Below are positions 8,969-18,315 of a DNA stretch of 31,736 bases, in pieces. Positions within the stretch are counted from its first letter, which is position 1; each line of letters starts with the position of its first letter. The stretch comes from Verrucomicrobiota bacterium (GTDB lineage: Bacteria > Verrucomicrobiota > Verrucomicrobiia > Opitutales > Opitutaceae). Location of the stretch: positions 1 through 31,736 of the forward strand of contig JAEWNN010000047.1 of NCBI GenBank assembly GCA_023457035.1, written 5' to 3'. The position numbers were made by a program, and so were the translations under genes. The notes below the pieces were generated by a model. That model did not search any database, was not told where the DNA came from, and saw nothing but the letters and a program-made list of their open reading frames with translations.

Positions 8969-9517
8969 CTATTTCTTGGAAGGGGTGACGCGGCCTGCGG
9001 CGTGAAAACCGATTTCGCGGCCGTGGGTCGGGGTATCGTCGGACATGAGCGCGTGGATGGCGTCGAAGACGACCTTGAACTGCGCATCGTACTTGGCCTC
9101 GAGGGCCTTGAGCTTGCGGGCGAGCTCCACATGGGTGGAGAGCAACTGCCGGAGCTTCACGAAGGCGCGGACGATCGCGATGTTGACCTGCACGGCCCGC
9201 TCGCTGCGGAGCACGCTGGAGAGCATCGCGACCCCCTGTTCGGTGAAGGCATACGGAAGCTTGCGAGTACCGCCGTGTTGCGAACTTGAAGTACCAATCT
9301 GGCACTTCAAGTACGCAAGCTCTTGGCGATCAATCTGAAACATAAAGTCAGCCGGAAAGCGCTCGCTGTTTCGCTGCACCGCGCGGTTGAGCGTCTTGGT
9401 CTCCACGCCGTACAGCTCGGCCAGGTGGAAATCGAACATCACCTTCTCTCCGCGCAGGAGGAAGATGCGGGTTTCGATCCGCTCGGCCAATACGGTTTTG
9501 GAGGTGGAGGCGCCCAT
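8969..9517 (-). CDS. ORF6N-domain protein located between sdhA and sdhB
   Basis: 182 residues. Residues ~12-100 match the ORF6N (KilA-N-associated) domain: IETRIFLLRGEKVMFDFHLA, LYGVETKTLNRAVQRN, SERFPADFMFQ, and LPYAFTEQGVAMLSSVLRS. The rest is a helical, probably coiled-coil tail (RAFVKLRQLLSTHVELARKLKALEAKYD). This domain is typical of phage and mobile-element DNA-binding or anti-repressor proteins, but similar solitary chromosomal copies are common in some bacteria. Function unknown. It starts 20 bases after sdhA ends and stops 30 bases before sdhB begins, so it must be cotranscribed with both. The ATG at 9517 was chosen because the domain starts just after it; the frame extends much further upstream only as a shadow of sdhA. 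Confidence 0.88.
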   Translation of the reverse strand: MGASTSKTVLAERIETRIFLLRGEKVMFDFHLAELYGVETKTLNRAVQRNSERFPADFMFQIDRQELAYLKCQIGTSSSQHGGTRKLPYAFTEQGVAMLSSVLRSERAVQVNIAIVRAFVKLRQLLSTHVELARKLKALEAKYDAQFKVVFDAIHALMSDDTPTHGREIGFHAAGRVTPSKK

Positions 9518-9537
9518 GCGCGCGAGGGTGTGGCTGA

Positions 9538-11520
<1,983 letters not shown>

Positions 11521-11539
11521 TGGGCGGACGGCAAAAGGG

Positions 11540-12346
11540 TTATTGGTTGTCGGGGCAGCAGGCGGAGTGCGCGGCGGTCGCGGCCGGGCAGCAGCCGCCG
11601 ACCTTCACCACACCGGCGAGGACCGCCGCGGGGATCGCGATGCTGCCGAGGATGTAGCCGATCGCGAAGAGCCGGGTGGCCCCGCGCAGGAAGTTGCCCC
11701 AGCGGCTGGTCCGCAGGCCGAGCGACTGGAAGGCGCTCTCGAAGCCGTGCCAGATGTGGATGCCGAGCAGCGTCACCGCGACGATGTAGAAGAGCGACAC
11801 GAGGACGTTCTGGAAGCCTAGGACCATCATCGTGTGGACGTCGTGCACCTTGGCGCCGGCCGCCAAGATCGGCAGGCCGAAGAGGTGGAAATCGCCCTGC
11901 ATCACGTATTCATCGATACGCGTCTTGAAGCTCCCGCCGGTGAAGAACCCGCTGCTCGAGCCGATCGTGAACTGCATGAGGTGGTAGACGAGGAACGCGG
12001 CGATGATGAAGCCGGTCCAGCGCATCGAGCGCGAGGCCCAGGAGGCCTCGATGAAGCGCTTCACCCCGTACTGCACCGGGCGGGCCTGGACGTTCTCCAG
12101 CGTCAGGGCCGTCATCGCCCAGATGTGCAGGGCGACAATGGCGAGCAGACTGCCGCGGACCGCCCAAAGCGCGGGCCCGAGGTGCTGCAGGAAGTGGGCA
12201 TAGCCGTTGATCTTGTCCGGGTGGGAGAAGACCTGGAGGTTGCCGACGAGGTGGCCGGTCAGGAAGCCGATCAAGGCCAGGCCGGTCAGCGCCATGATGT
12301 ATTTCTTCCCCAGAGAGGAGCAGAAGATGTTACGAACGAGGCTCAT
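11540..12346 (-). CDS. sdhC: Succinate dehydrogenase cytochrome b558 subunit with cysteine-rich tail
   Basis: 268-residue membrane anchor of the complex, with five predicted transmembrane helices carrying haem b and the quinone site (type B, b558 family, one fused subunit rather than SdhC+SdhD). Candidate haem-ligand histidines lie in the helices: H32 (GHLVGNLQ), H74, H122 (YHLMQF), H168/H171 and H197/H200. The first helix segment SLGKKYIMALTGLALIGF is characteristic. Unusual is the C-terminus, which after the last helix ends in GGCCPAATAAHSACCPDNQ, with two vicinal Cys pairs and a His that the family does not need. It is the first gene of the operon, so the promoter should lie in 12347-12559. 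Confidence 0.94.
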   Translation of the reverse strand: MSLVRNIFCSSLGKKYIMALTGLALIGFLTGHLVGNLQVFSHPDKINGYAHFLQHLGPALWAVRGSLLAIVALHIWAMTALTLENVQARPVQYGVKRFIEASWASRSMRWTGFIIAAFLVYHLMQFTIGSSSGFFTGGSFKTRIDEYVMQGDFHLFGLPILAAGAKVHDVHTMMVLGFQNVLVSLFYIVAVTLLGIHIWHGFESAFQSLGLRTSRWGNFLRGATRLFAIGYILGSIAIPAAVLAGVVKVGGCCPAATAAHSACCPDNQ

Positions 12347-12559
12347 TGCGGTGGTGCGTTGGAAAGGGTGGGTTCGGGAAACGAAAGCGCCGACGGTAGG
12401 GCCCCCCCGGGGCCCGGCAATTCCTTATTAGCGAAAAACGCGTGGCGGCGCGCCGCTATTCCGGGTGCTTAAGCCCGCGGCCATGAGCGCTTCTCATCGC
12501 GCCGGCCGAACCGCCGACCACCACCACCGGGCGCAGCCTGCGCCCGCGGCGCGGCAAGA
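12347..12559 (-). other. Upstream region of sdhCAB
   Basis: 213 bases between the ligase gene and sdhC, both on the minus strand. It must hold the sdh promoter, but I cannot pick convincing -35/-10 boxes; an AT-rich island (TTTTTCGCTAATAAGG on the minus strand, ~12425-12440) is the best candidate. A small hairpin GGGCGCA-GCC-TGCGCCC at 12529-12545 lies just past the ligase stop and has no T-tract, so a terminator role is doubtful. Confidence 0.35.
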
Positions 12560-13834
12560 TCAGAGCTTCGCGCCCACGCCCAACGGCTTGAGCAACGCGA
12601 ACTTCCCGCTCGCCGCCGGTGCGATGAGCCGCCGGCGCGCCGTCGTCACGCGCGCCCCGTCGCCGAGCATCGCGGCGACCGCCTCCGCCACCTCCGGCCC
12701 GGCGCTGTGCTCGGCCACGTAGTCGAGCTTCCACGCCGTCTCTCCGGTCTGGCCCAGGCAGTAGTGCCAGCAGGAGAAACCCGCGGGCAACGCGCGATCG
12801 ATGTCGGCCGGCGAGACCAGCGAGCCGTCGCGCCGGAAATGCAGGTCGCGCTCGCGCCCGGCCAGGCGGAAGCCGCTCGGGAAGCGCTGCACGATGTCGC
12901 CGGTGAGGTAGCGCAGCAGCGGCATCGCCTCGCGCCCGCGCGTCGTCACCACGATCTGGAACGTCTCGGGCAGGTCGCGGAACGGCACCAGCTCGATGAA
13001 GACATTGGCGTCGATCGGCCGCGAGTTGTCGGCGAACGCGTCCCCCACGAAGATGTAGCCGGCCTCCGTCGACCCGTAGAGGTCGACCTGCGGCGCGGGG
13101 AACGCCTCCGCGATGCGCCGGCCGTGCTCACGGCTGGCCTTGCCGTAGGTGAGGATGACGACCTTCACGCTGGGCACGCGCACCCGGCGTTTGCGCACCG
13201 CGCGGGCGAGCAGCGACAGGTAGATCGGCTCGCCCTCGATGATCTCCGGCTGCGTGGCCTGCAGCTCGAGCACGATCCGGTCCCACTCGCTCTCGAGGAA
13301 CACGAACGGGTCGCTGTGCAGATTGAGGTAGACGGTATTCTCGATGAATCGCTGCGGGAACTCGAAATCCTCGTACGGGCAGAGATTGCTGGAGCAGCCC
13401 ACCGGCGCGAGGATCGCCCGCCGCCCCATGCGCTCCGCGTACGGGGCGAGCAGCGGATGCGCCGCGTAGGCGCGCGCCGTCTGCGCCGGCCACCAGCTGC
13501 GCTCCATGATCACCGTCATCGGCCCCTGCGTGGTGCCGGAGGTCGACTCGTACTCCCACTCCTGCCGCTGCACCCGCGCATCGACCTCGGCGCAGTCGTC
13601 GAAGAACGCGCAATGCCCACGTTCGACGATCTCGCGTTTGGTCAGCAGCGGGATCGCCGCATAGCCGTCCCACTCCAGCCGCCCGCCGGCCAGCGCGTGC
13701 CGCTTGGCGTAGAGCGGACTGCGCCCATAGATCGCGCGGATTTCGTCGGCCAGCACCTCGGGCACGTAGCCGTTCACAGCGGCACCGAGCGTGGTGGAGG
13801 CGTTGGCGAAATGTGGCGAGCGGGAGGCGTTCAT
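12560..13834 (-). CDS. Phenylacetate-CoA ligase/CapK-like adenylate-forming enzyme
   Basis: 424 residues from the ATG at 13834 (MNASRSPHF). It belongs to the ANL adenylate-forming superfamily. The AMP-binding P-loop STSGTTQGP is at 97-105, the A5 motif YGSTE at 253-257, TGD at 311-313 followed by RLAGRERD, and a C-terminal SGKFALLKPL that supplies the usual catalytic Lys. Size and motif spacing fit the PaaK/CapK branch rather than long fatty-acyl ligases. It should activate a carboxylic acid to an acyl-adenylate and possibly to a CoA thioester. The substrate is unknown and there are no phenylacetate genes nearby, so the paaK symbol is not used. It follows the Nudix gene by 76 bases on the same strand and may be cotranscribed with it. 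Confidence 0.82.
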   Translation of the reverse strand: MNASRSPHFANASTTLGAAVNGYVPEVLADEIRAIYGRSPLYAKRHALAGGRLEWDGYAAIPLLTKREIVERGHCAFFDDCAEVDARVQRQEWEYESTSGTTQGPMTVIMERSWWPAQTARAYAAHPLLAPYAERMGRRAILAPVGCSSNLCPYEDFEFPQRFIENTVYLNLHSDPFVFLESEWDRIVLELQATQPEIIEGEPIYLSLLARAVRKRRVRVPSVKVVILTYGKASREHGRRIAEAFPAPQVDLYGSTEAGYIFVGDAFADNSRPIDANVFIELVPFRDLPETFQIVVTTRGREAMPLLRYLTGDIVQRFPSGFRLAGRERDLHFRRDGSLVSPADIDRALPAGFSCWHYCLGQTGETAWKLDYVAEHSAGPEVAEAVAAMLGDGARVTTARRRLIAPAASGKFALLKPLGVGAKL

Positions 13835-13910
13835 GGCTGAGAAGCCCAACAAAGACCCCGCTCCGGCCGTGTCAAACCGCCCGCCGGCGAGCGCGGGATC
13901 CGCGGCTCGC

Positions 13911-14495
13911 CTACCCCGGCCGCCCCTCGCGCCACGCACGCAGATAGAACAGCGCGTCGATCACCAGCGAATGCTTGATCTCGCCGCGTTCGGCGCGCGC
14001 GAAGACCTCGTCGATCGGCCACAGGCTCAGCTCGATCTCCTCGTTCGCGTCGAGCTGCATCTCGCCCACGCGCACGCAGCCTTCGACGAGCACAATGTGG
14101 CAGACGTTGGCCTGGATCGCCGGATTCGGCCGCACCTGCGCCAGCAGCCGGGCGGAGCGCCCCGCGTAACCGGTTTCTTCACGCAGTTCGCGCACGCCCG
14201 CGGCCACGGGATCCTCGCCGGTCTCGATGACGCCGCCGGGGATCTCGAGCGTGAAGTCGTGGATGCCGAAGCGGAACTGCCGCACCAGGAGCATCCGGCC
14301 GTCGTCGGTGAGCGCGAGCACATTGACCCAGTCGTTGGCCTCGATGACCACGAACTCGCCCTCGCGCCGATCGCGCGGGTGCCGGTAGCGCGTGCGCCGC
14401 ACGCGGAAGACGCGGAAATGGTCGGTCGCCGCGTCGGCCAGCCGCTCCCACATGCTGAGGCGGGGCGGCGCCGGAGAGGGCTCGGGGTGGCTCAT
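13911..14495 (-). CDS. Nudix hydrolase, ADP-ribose pyrophosphatase-like
   Basis: 194 residues from the ATG at 14495. The Nudix box is complete at residues 88-110 (GGVIETGEDP...RELREETGY, i.e. GX5EX7REUXEEXGU), preceded by VNVLALTDDGRMLLVRQFRFG as in ADP-ribose and GDP-mannose type enzymes. It should hydrolyse a nucleoside diphosphate linked to another moiety using Mg2+; the exact substrate is not readable. The start is uncertain: the ATG at 14495 directly touches the T-tract of the terminator at 14496-14528, leaving no room for a ribosome-binding site. The in-frame ATG at 14453 (MWERLADAATDHF, 180 residues) fits the family start better. Confidence 0.88.
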   Translation of the reverse strand: MSHPEPSPAPPRLSMWERLADAATDHFRVFRVRRTRYRHPRDRREGEFVVIEANDWVNVLALTDDGRMLLVRQFRFGIHDFTLEIPGGVIETGEDPVAAGVRELREETGYAGRSARLLAQVRPNPAIQANVCHIVLVEGCVRVGEMQLDANEEIELSLWPIDEVFARAERGEIKHSLVIDALFYLRAWREGRPG

Positions 14496-14528
14496 AAAAA
14501 AGCCTCCCGGGCGTTAGCCGCGGGAGGC
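14496..14528 (-). terminator. Rho-independent terminator after the LysM gene
   Basis: On the minus strand GCCTCCCG (14528-14521) pairs with CGGGAGGC (14509-14502); the inner bases add a 3-bp stem with a GTTA loop and one bulged base. Six T follow at 14501-14496. It lies 18 bases past the LysM-gene stop and ends exactly where the annotated Nudix ATG begins. Confidence 0.88.
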
Positions 14529-14546
14529 GAAAGGGACGCGCGAGGG

Positions 14547-15068
14547 TTATTTCGGCAGGTTGAGCTTCTGGCCGACCTTCAACTTGGTCGGATCGATGCC
14601 GGGATTGGCCGCCATCAACGCATCGGTGGAGATCCCGTGCGCGCGGGCGATCTTCGCCGGATAGTCGCCGGCCTTCACCGTGTAGTCGCCGCCGGGACCC
14701 GCCGCGGCGCCTTCCTTGGCGGCGGCGCCCTCCTTGGCCTTCGGGGCCGAGGTTTTGGCTGTAGCCAGTTTGTTGAGATCGGTGCGGATGTTGCCGATCT
14801 CGGCGGTGACGGCGTCGAAGCCGCGCTGCGTCTGGGTCGCGAGATTGCTCACCGAGCTGTTGGCACGGGTCGCCGTGTCCTTGGCGGTGCTGACATCGCC
14901 GGCCATGCTCGAGACTTGGTTGTTCAGCCCATCGACCGTGGCCGCGAGCTTCTTGACCTGACCGAGCTTGACCAAGGCCACGACGGCCAAGATGAGCCCA
15001 AGGCCGCCGAGGATGGCTCCGACCACAGGGAGGATGCTGGGATTGTTCTCGCGAGAAATGGTATCCAT
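14547..15068 (-). CDS. Membrane-anchored LysM-domain protein
   Basis: 173 residues from the ATG at 15068 (MDTISRENNPS). One transmembrane helix (about residues 12-33, LPVVGAILGGLGLILAVVAL) is followed by a coiled-coil-like segment (~36-105, rich in Ala, Asp, Asn and Thr with heptad-like spacing), then an Ala/Lys/Gly linker with repeated KEGAAA, then a C-terminal LysM domain at ~128-172 (DYTVKAGDYPAKIARAHGIS ... LKVGQKLNLPK). LysM domains bind N-acetylglucosamine-containing glycans, so it probably tethers the inner membrane to peptidoglycan in the periplasm. The topology is inferred. A terminator follows, so it is probably a single-gene unit. Confidence 0.87.
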   Translation of the reverse strand: MDTISRENNPSILPVVGAILGGLGLILAVVALVKLGQVKKLAATVDGLNNQVSSMAGDVSTAKDTATRANSSVSNLATQTQRGFDAVTAEIGNIRTDLNKLATAKTSAPKAKEGAAAKEGAAAGPGGDYTVKAGDYPAKIARAHGISTDALMAANPGIDPTKLKVGQKLNLPK

Positions 15069-15237
15069 GGAGTGAAAAATGTAGGGAGAGAGCGATAGCC
15101 GCCCCGGCAGGCAAAGCAAGCAGTTAACTGCACGGAGCTTACGTCTCGCCCCCGGTTGTCGTTCTGTTTACGACCGAGGCCAACGGAAGCATTGACACCG
15201 CCGTCCGGCGGTCGAGGCTTCGCCGACGAACGTGCTT

Positions 15238-15314
15238 CGGGGCGTAGCTTAGCCTGGTAGAGCGCCTGGTTTGGGACCAGGAGGTCGAGAGTTCGAATCT
15301 CTCCGCCCCGACCA
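15238..15314 (+). tRNA. tRNA-Pro(UGG)
   Basis: A complete cloverleaf. The acceptor CGGGGCG (15238-15244) pairs with CGCCCCG (15304-15310), followed by A311 and an encoded CCA (15312-15314). The anticodon stem is CCTGG/CCAGG with loop TTTGGGA; the anticodon TGG at 15272-15274 reads proline CCA and probably CCG codons. The T arm GAGAG-TTCGAAT-CTCTC is intact. A first base of C is usual for bacterial tRNA-Pro. It lies between the LysM gene and the DUF2235 gene. Confidence 0.97.
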
Positions 15315-15415
15315 CCTCGGATTCCGGTCGCCCGCAGCCACCAGACCGGGACCCTTCCCTCCGCCACCCGGTGCGCGACCGCCGCCCCCACCCGCGCCGC
15401 GCTCCCCGCACCGCC

Positions 15416-16594
15416 ATGACCACCGCCGCCACGCCCCGGAACCTCTTCGTCTGCTGCGACGGCACGAACAACCAGTTCGGCGCCGAGAACACCAACGTCG
15501 TCCGCTTCGTCCAGATCCTCGACCGCGATCCCGCCGCGCAACAACTCATCTGCTACGACCCCGGCGTCGGCACCCTGCCCCCGCCCACCGTGTGGTCGTG
15601 GGTCGGCCAGAAGGCGTCGGTCCTGGCCGGGCTCGCCTTCGGCGCCGGCATCGCGCGCAACCTCGCCGAGACCTACTCCTTCCTGATGGAGCAACACCGC
15701 CCCGGGGACCGCATCTTCCTCCTCGGCTTCAGCCGCGGCGCCTACACCGCCCGCGCCCTCGCCGGCCTGCTCCATCACCTCGGGCTCCTGCGCGCCGGCT
15801 CGCAGAACCTCGTGCCCTACGCCATCCGCCTCTTCCGGCAGATCAACGAACTCCGCCCCGGCACCCCCGCCGCCAACGCCTACTGGCGCACCTGCGAGGA
15901 GTTCCGCAAGACCTTCGCCCGCGTCGACCCCACCGGCCCCGTGCCCACCACGCGCTGCCGCACCCATTTCGTCGGCGTGTGGGACACCGTCTCCTCGGTC
16001 GGCTGGGTCTGGACACCGCAACGCTTCCCCTTCACCGCGAGCAACCCGGGCGTGGCGATCTTCCGGCACGCCGTCGCCCTCGACGAGCGACGCTGCTTCT
16101 TCCGCCAAAACCTCTGGCGCCGCCACGCCGACGCCCCCGACCAGGACATATCCGAACTCTGGTTCCCCGGCGTGCACTCCGACGTCGGCGGCGGCTATTC
16201 CGAACGCAGCGGCGGCCTGTGGCGCGCGCCGTTCCTGTGGATGGTGCGCGAGGCCGGGCGCGCCGGCGCCCGCCTCGACGAGCGCCGGCTGGGGCGCGTC
16301 CTCGCCCGCACCCCGGTGCCCTTGCCCTCGTGGGCCGATCGTGCCCACGAATCGCTCACGCCGGGCTGGTGGCCGGCCGAGCTCTTCCCCAAGTTCCCGC
16401 GCGGCTGGTGGCCGGAGTTCGGCCTCGGCCGCCGGCGCAAGGTCCCCGCCGGCGCCCTGTTCCACCACACGCTCCTGCGGCGCCTGCGCCGCAGCGAACT
16501 CGGCTATCGCCCGCGCAACGTCGCGGTCCGCTTCATCGCCCGCCTCTCCGCCACACCGGTCCTGCCCTTCGCACTGCCCTACCGCCCCGACTGA
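15416..16594 (+). CDS. DUF2235-domain serine hydrolase
   Basis: 392 residues from the ATG at 15416; a GTG 15 codons upstream is possible but adds only an Arg/Pro-rich stretch. The family hallmark is clear: N-terminal FVCCDGTNNQ, nucleophile elbow GFSRGAYTARALAG with Ser106 in GxSxG, GVWDTVSSVG with Asp190, and HSDVGGGYSE at 254-263. DUF2235 is an alpha/beta-hydrolase family that includes type VI secretion phospholipase effectors (Tle1-like), but many members are housekeeping or unknown. No secretion or immunity gene is nearby and there is no signal peptide, so an effector role is not supported. The terminator just downstream belongs to the convergent gene. Confidence 0.87.
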   Translation: MTTAATPRNLFVCCDGTNNQFGAENTNVVRFVQILDRDPAAQQLICYDPGVGTLPPPTVWSWVGQKASVLAGLAFGAGIARNLAETYSFLMEQHRPGDRIFLLGFSRGAYTARALAGLLHHLGLLRAGSQNLVPYAIRLFRQINELRPGTPAANAYWRTCEEFRKTFARVDPTGPVPTTRCRTHFVGVWDTVSSVGWVWTPQRFPFTASNPGVAIFRHAVALDERRCFFRQNLWRRHADAPDQDISELWFPGVHSDVGGGYSERSGGLWRAPFLWMVREAGRAGARLDERRLGRVLARTPVPLPSWADRAHESLTPGWWPAELFPKFPRGWWPEFGLGRRRKVPAGALFHHTLLRRLRRSELGYRPRNVAVRFIARLSATPVLPFALPYRPD

Positions 16595-16603
16595 GCCGGC
16601 CGG

Positions 16604-16636
16604 GAAACAGAAACGCGCACCGTTGCAGGTGCGCGT
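16604..16636 (-). terminator. Rho-independent terminator of the TPR-like gene
   Basis: On the minus strand ACGCGCACC (16636-16628) pairs with GGTGCGCGT (16621-16613) around a 6-base loop, followed by TTCTGTTT. It lies 38 bases past the stop of the minus-strand gene ending at 16675 and only ten bases from the end of the convergent DUF2235 gene. Confidence 0.8.
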
Positions 16637-16674
16637 CTCGGGAATATCTCGGGGCGCCGGAGGCGGCGCTTGCG

Positions 16675-17430
16675 TCACTGCGCGCCGGGCAGGTTCAGCT
16701 TGAACCCCACATCGGCGTCCGCCGGGGCCTCCTCCGGGGCGCTCGGCGCCGCCGGCAGGCTCATCCGCAGGGCCGTCGCTCGCTGCATCCAAGCCCCGGT
16801 GATGTCGGTGGATTGCAAGTCGTCGAGCGCCTTGCGCGCATCCTCGGCGCGCCCCGCCTCGACCGCCATCACCGCGAGGTGATACCGGGCCTCGGAACGT
16901 GTCGCCGCGGACTGCTTGGCATCGGCGGCAAGCGCCTTGAAGGTCGTCTCGGCCTTCGCCTTGTCGCCGCCGAGCGACTGGCTGAACGCCTCGCCGATCA
17001 CCGCGCGGCCCGCAAAGGCGCTGCCCGCCGTGAGCGGCGCGGCCTTCGCGTAGGCGGCCGCGGCGTCGGTGTACTTGCCGTCCTTGAACGCCGCGTCGCC
17101 AAGCGCCAGCCACGCCAGACCGGCGAGCTGGTGACCGGAGTGCGCGGCCGTGAAGGCGCGCAGCTTGGCGGCGTCGTTCTCGGCGGCGGCGAACTCCGCG
17201 CCGATCGCCCGCTCCCGCATCTCGCGGTAGTTGTCCCAGCCCACCCGGGCCACAAGCACCAGCAGCATCAGCGAGCAGGTGAGCAGGATCGTCTTCTTGT
17301 TCTCGATCCAAAATACTTGGGCGCGCTCCTCGAGCGTCGGCTCCGGCAGCGGGGTGCCGTCGGCCGACACAACCTTCGGTTCGTCGCTGTGCCGCGGGGA
17401 TTGGGAGGAGGGGGTCGGCTGGCTGCTCAT
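16675..17430 (-). CDS. Membrane-anchored TPR-like protein (YfgM-like)
   Basis: 251 residues from the ATG at 17430 (MSSQPTPSSQ). A Ser/Pro-rich cytoplasmic N-terminus carries an ERAQVFWIENKKTILLT stretch that leads into one transmembrane helix (~47-64). A periplasmic helical region follows with TPR-like repeats: LAGLAWLALGDAAFKDGKYT, AAAAYAKAAP, YHLAVMAVEAGRAEDARKAL. The architecture matches YfgM/TPR_21-type proteins, ancillary partners of the SecYEG translocon and periplasmic chaperones in other bacteria; that role is by analogy. The frame extends upstream to 17610, but that portion is unlike protein. The 263 bases between this gene and the small gene at 17694 contain nothing recognised. Confidence 0.75.
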   Translation of the reverse strand: MSSQPTPSSQSPRHSDEPKVVSADGTPLPEPTLEERAQVFWIENKKTILLTCSLMLLVLVARVGWDNYREMRERAIGAEFAAAENDAAKLRAFTAAHSGHQLAGLAWLALGDAAFKDGKYTDAAAAYAKAAPLTAGSAFAGRAVIGEAFSQSLGGDKAKAETTFKALAADAKQSAATRSEARYHLAVMAVEAGRAEDARKALDDLQSTDITGAWMQRATALRMSLPAAPSAPEEAPADADVGFKLNLPGAQ

Positions 17431-17693
17431 GGAAATGGAGTGTTCGACAGGAAAAGGCGCGAAGCGGTAGCAAAGCCCCGACGCCCCGTCCAGCCTCTTC
17501 CCTCCCGGCACCGTTTTCGCACCCCGTGAGCCGGTGCCAGCACCGGCCACTACGGCCAAACCGGCGGGGGTTCCGCCGCGAACCGGGGGCATTCCCCGAG
17601 TCGCGCCCACCTGATCGCACCCGCCACTCGTATCCCGGAAAATGAGCGAAGCCCGGCAGTGCGCCGCCGCCCCGCGCGAAGTATGCTCCGGTT

Positions 17694-17834
17694 ATGCACA
17701 ACAAGTTCATCTCCGCCTCCGTATTGGTCGCCGCCGCCGGCTGCTTCCTCTTCCCGTTTGGCGGGTTCATGCTCTTCCCCGTCGCCTTGGATCTCTGGGA
17801 ACACGGCAGCACGGAAAAGACCACGGACTGTTGA
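17694..17834 (+). CDS. Predicted 46-residue membrane protein
   Basis: A short frame from ATG to TGA encoding MHNKFISASVLVAAAGCFLF followed by PFGGFMLFPVALDLWEHGST and a polar tail ending in DC. One hydrophobic helix covers ~residues 6-32, with a Lys near the N-terminus. It has the composition of a real small membrane protein rather than of random GC-rich sequence, which here gives Arg/Pro/Ala-rich peptides. No Shine-Dalgarno site is seen and no homologue is recalled. Function unknown. Confidence 0.4.
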   Translation: MHNKFISASVLVAAAGCFLFPFGGFMLFPVALDLWEHGSTEKTTDC

Positions 17835-17948
17835 GCCGCGCGGTAGACCTACCCCTGTGGAGGCGGGCAGCGCCGCCAAATTCTTGGTGCCGCCGGCGCC
17901 TTGACGCACATCACTCCGACACGTGCGGCGCGTCTGCCCCGGTGTGCC

Positions 17949-18146
17949 TCAGCCACCCAGCAGCCGCGCCGGCAGGAACAGCAACGCGCGGACCAGCGCC
18001 AGCACCGCCTCGATCAGCGCACCGACGATCCGGAACGGAATCGCCAGCAGCCAGAGAAACGGGAACGCGACCAGAAACAGCAGCGCCAACGGCCAGCACA
18101 GCGCCAGCAGCAGCGTCCAGAGCAGAAGCGAGAGCAGGAGTTTCAT
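17949..18146 (-). CDS. Predicted 65-residue hydrophobic membrane protein
   Basis: From the ATG at 18146 the frame gives MKLLLSLLLWTLLLALCWPL followed by further hydrophobic segments (LLFLVAFPFLWLLAIPFRIV, AVLALVRALLFLPARLLGG). It would form two membrane hairpin-like helices with few charges. The frame is open 35 codons further upstream, but that part is Arg/Pro-rich and unlike protein. It sits divergent from the AEC permease and convergent with the 46-residue gene. Function unknown. Small all-Leu proteins are easy to over-predict in GC-rich DNA, so confidence is moderate. Confidence 0.45.
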   Translation of the reverse strand: MKLLLSLLLWTLLLALCWPLALLFLVAFPFLWLLAIPFRIVGALIEAVLALVRALLFLPARLLGG

Positions 18147-18315
18147 CGGTGGTCGGCGGGGCTTTCCCGCAACACACCGCGGCCCGCGGAAAGTTGCACC
18201 GCATCTGGGGCCGTGCGACGCCCGCAGCGGGGTTGTCCAGCGCTCGCCCACCCCCTTGGCCGGCCCAGCTTCTCCCTTTCCATCGCCCCGCGGTTTCCTC
18301 CACCTTCTCCGCTCC

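Noticed and set aside
15416..16594. The DUF2235 protein as a type VI secretion effector
   Set aside because: No Vgr, PAAR, adaptor or immunity gene is nearby, so only the hydrolase family is supported.
14924..17824. A 966-codon minus-strand frame spanning the tRNA and DUF2235 gene
   Set aside because: It reads through the tRNA-Pro antisense, giving the familiar false peptide EIRTLDLLVPNQALYQAK, and merges unrelated genes.
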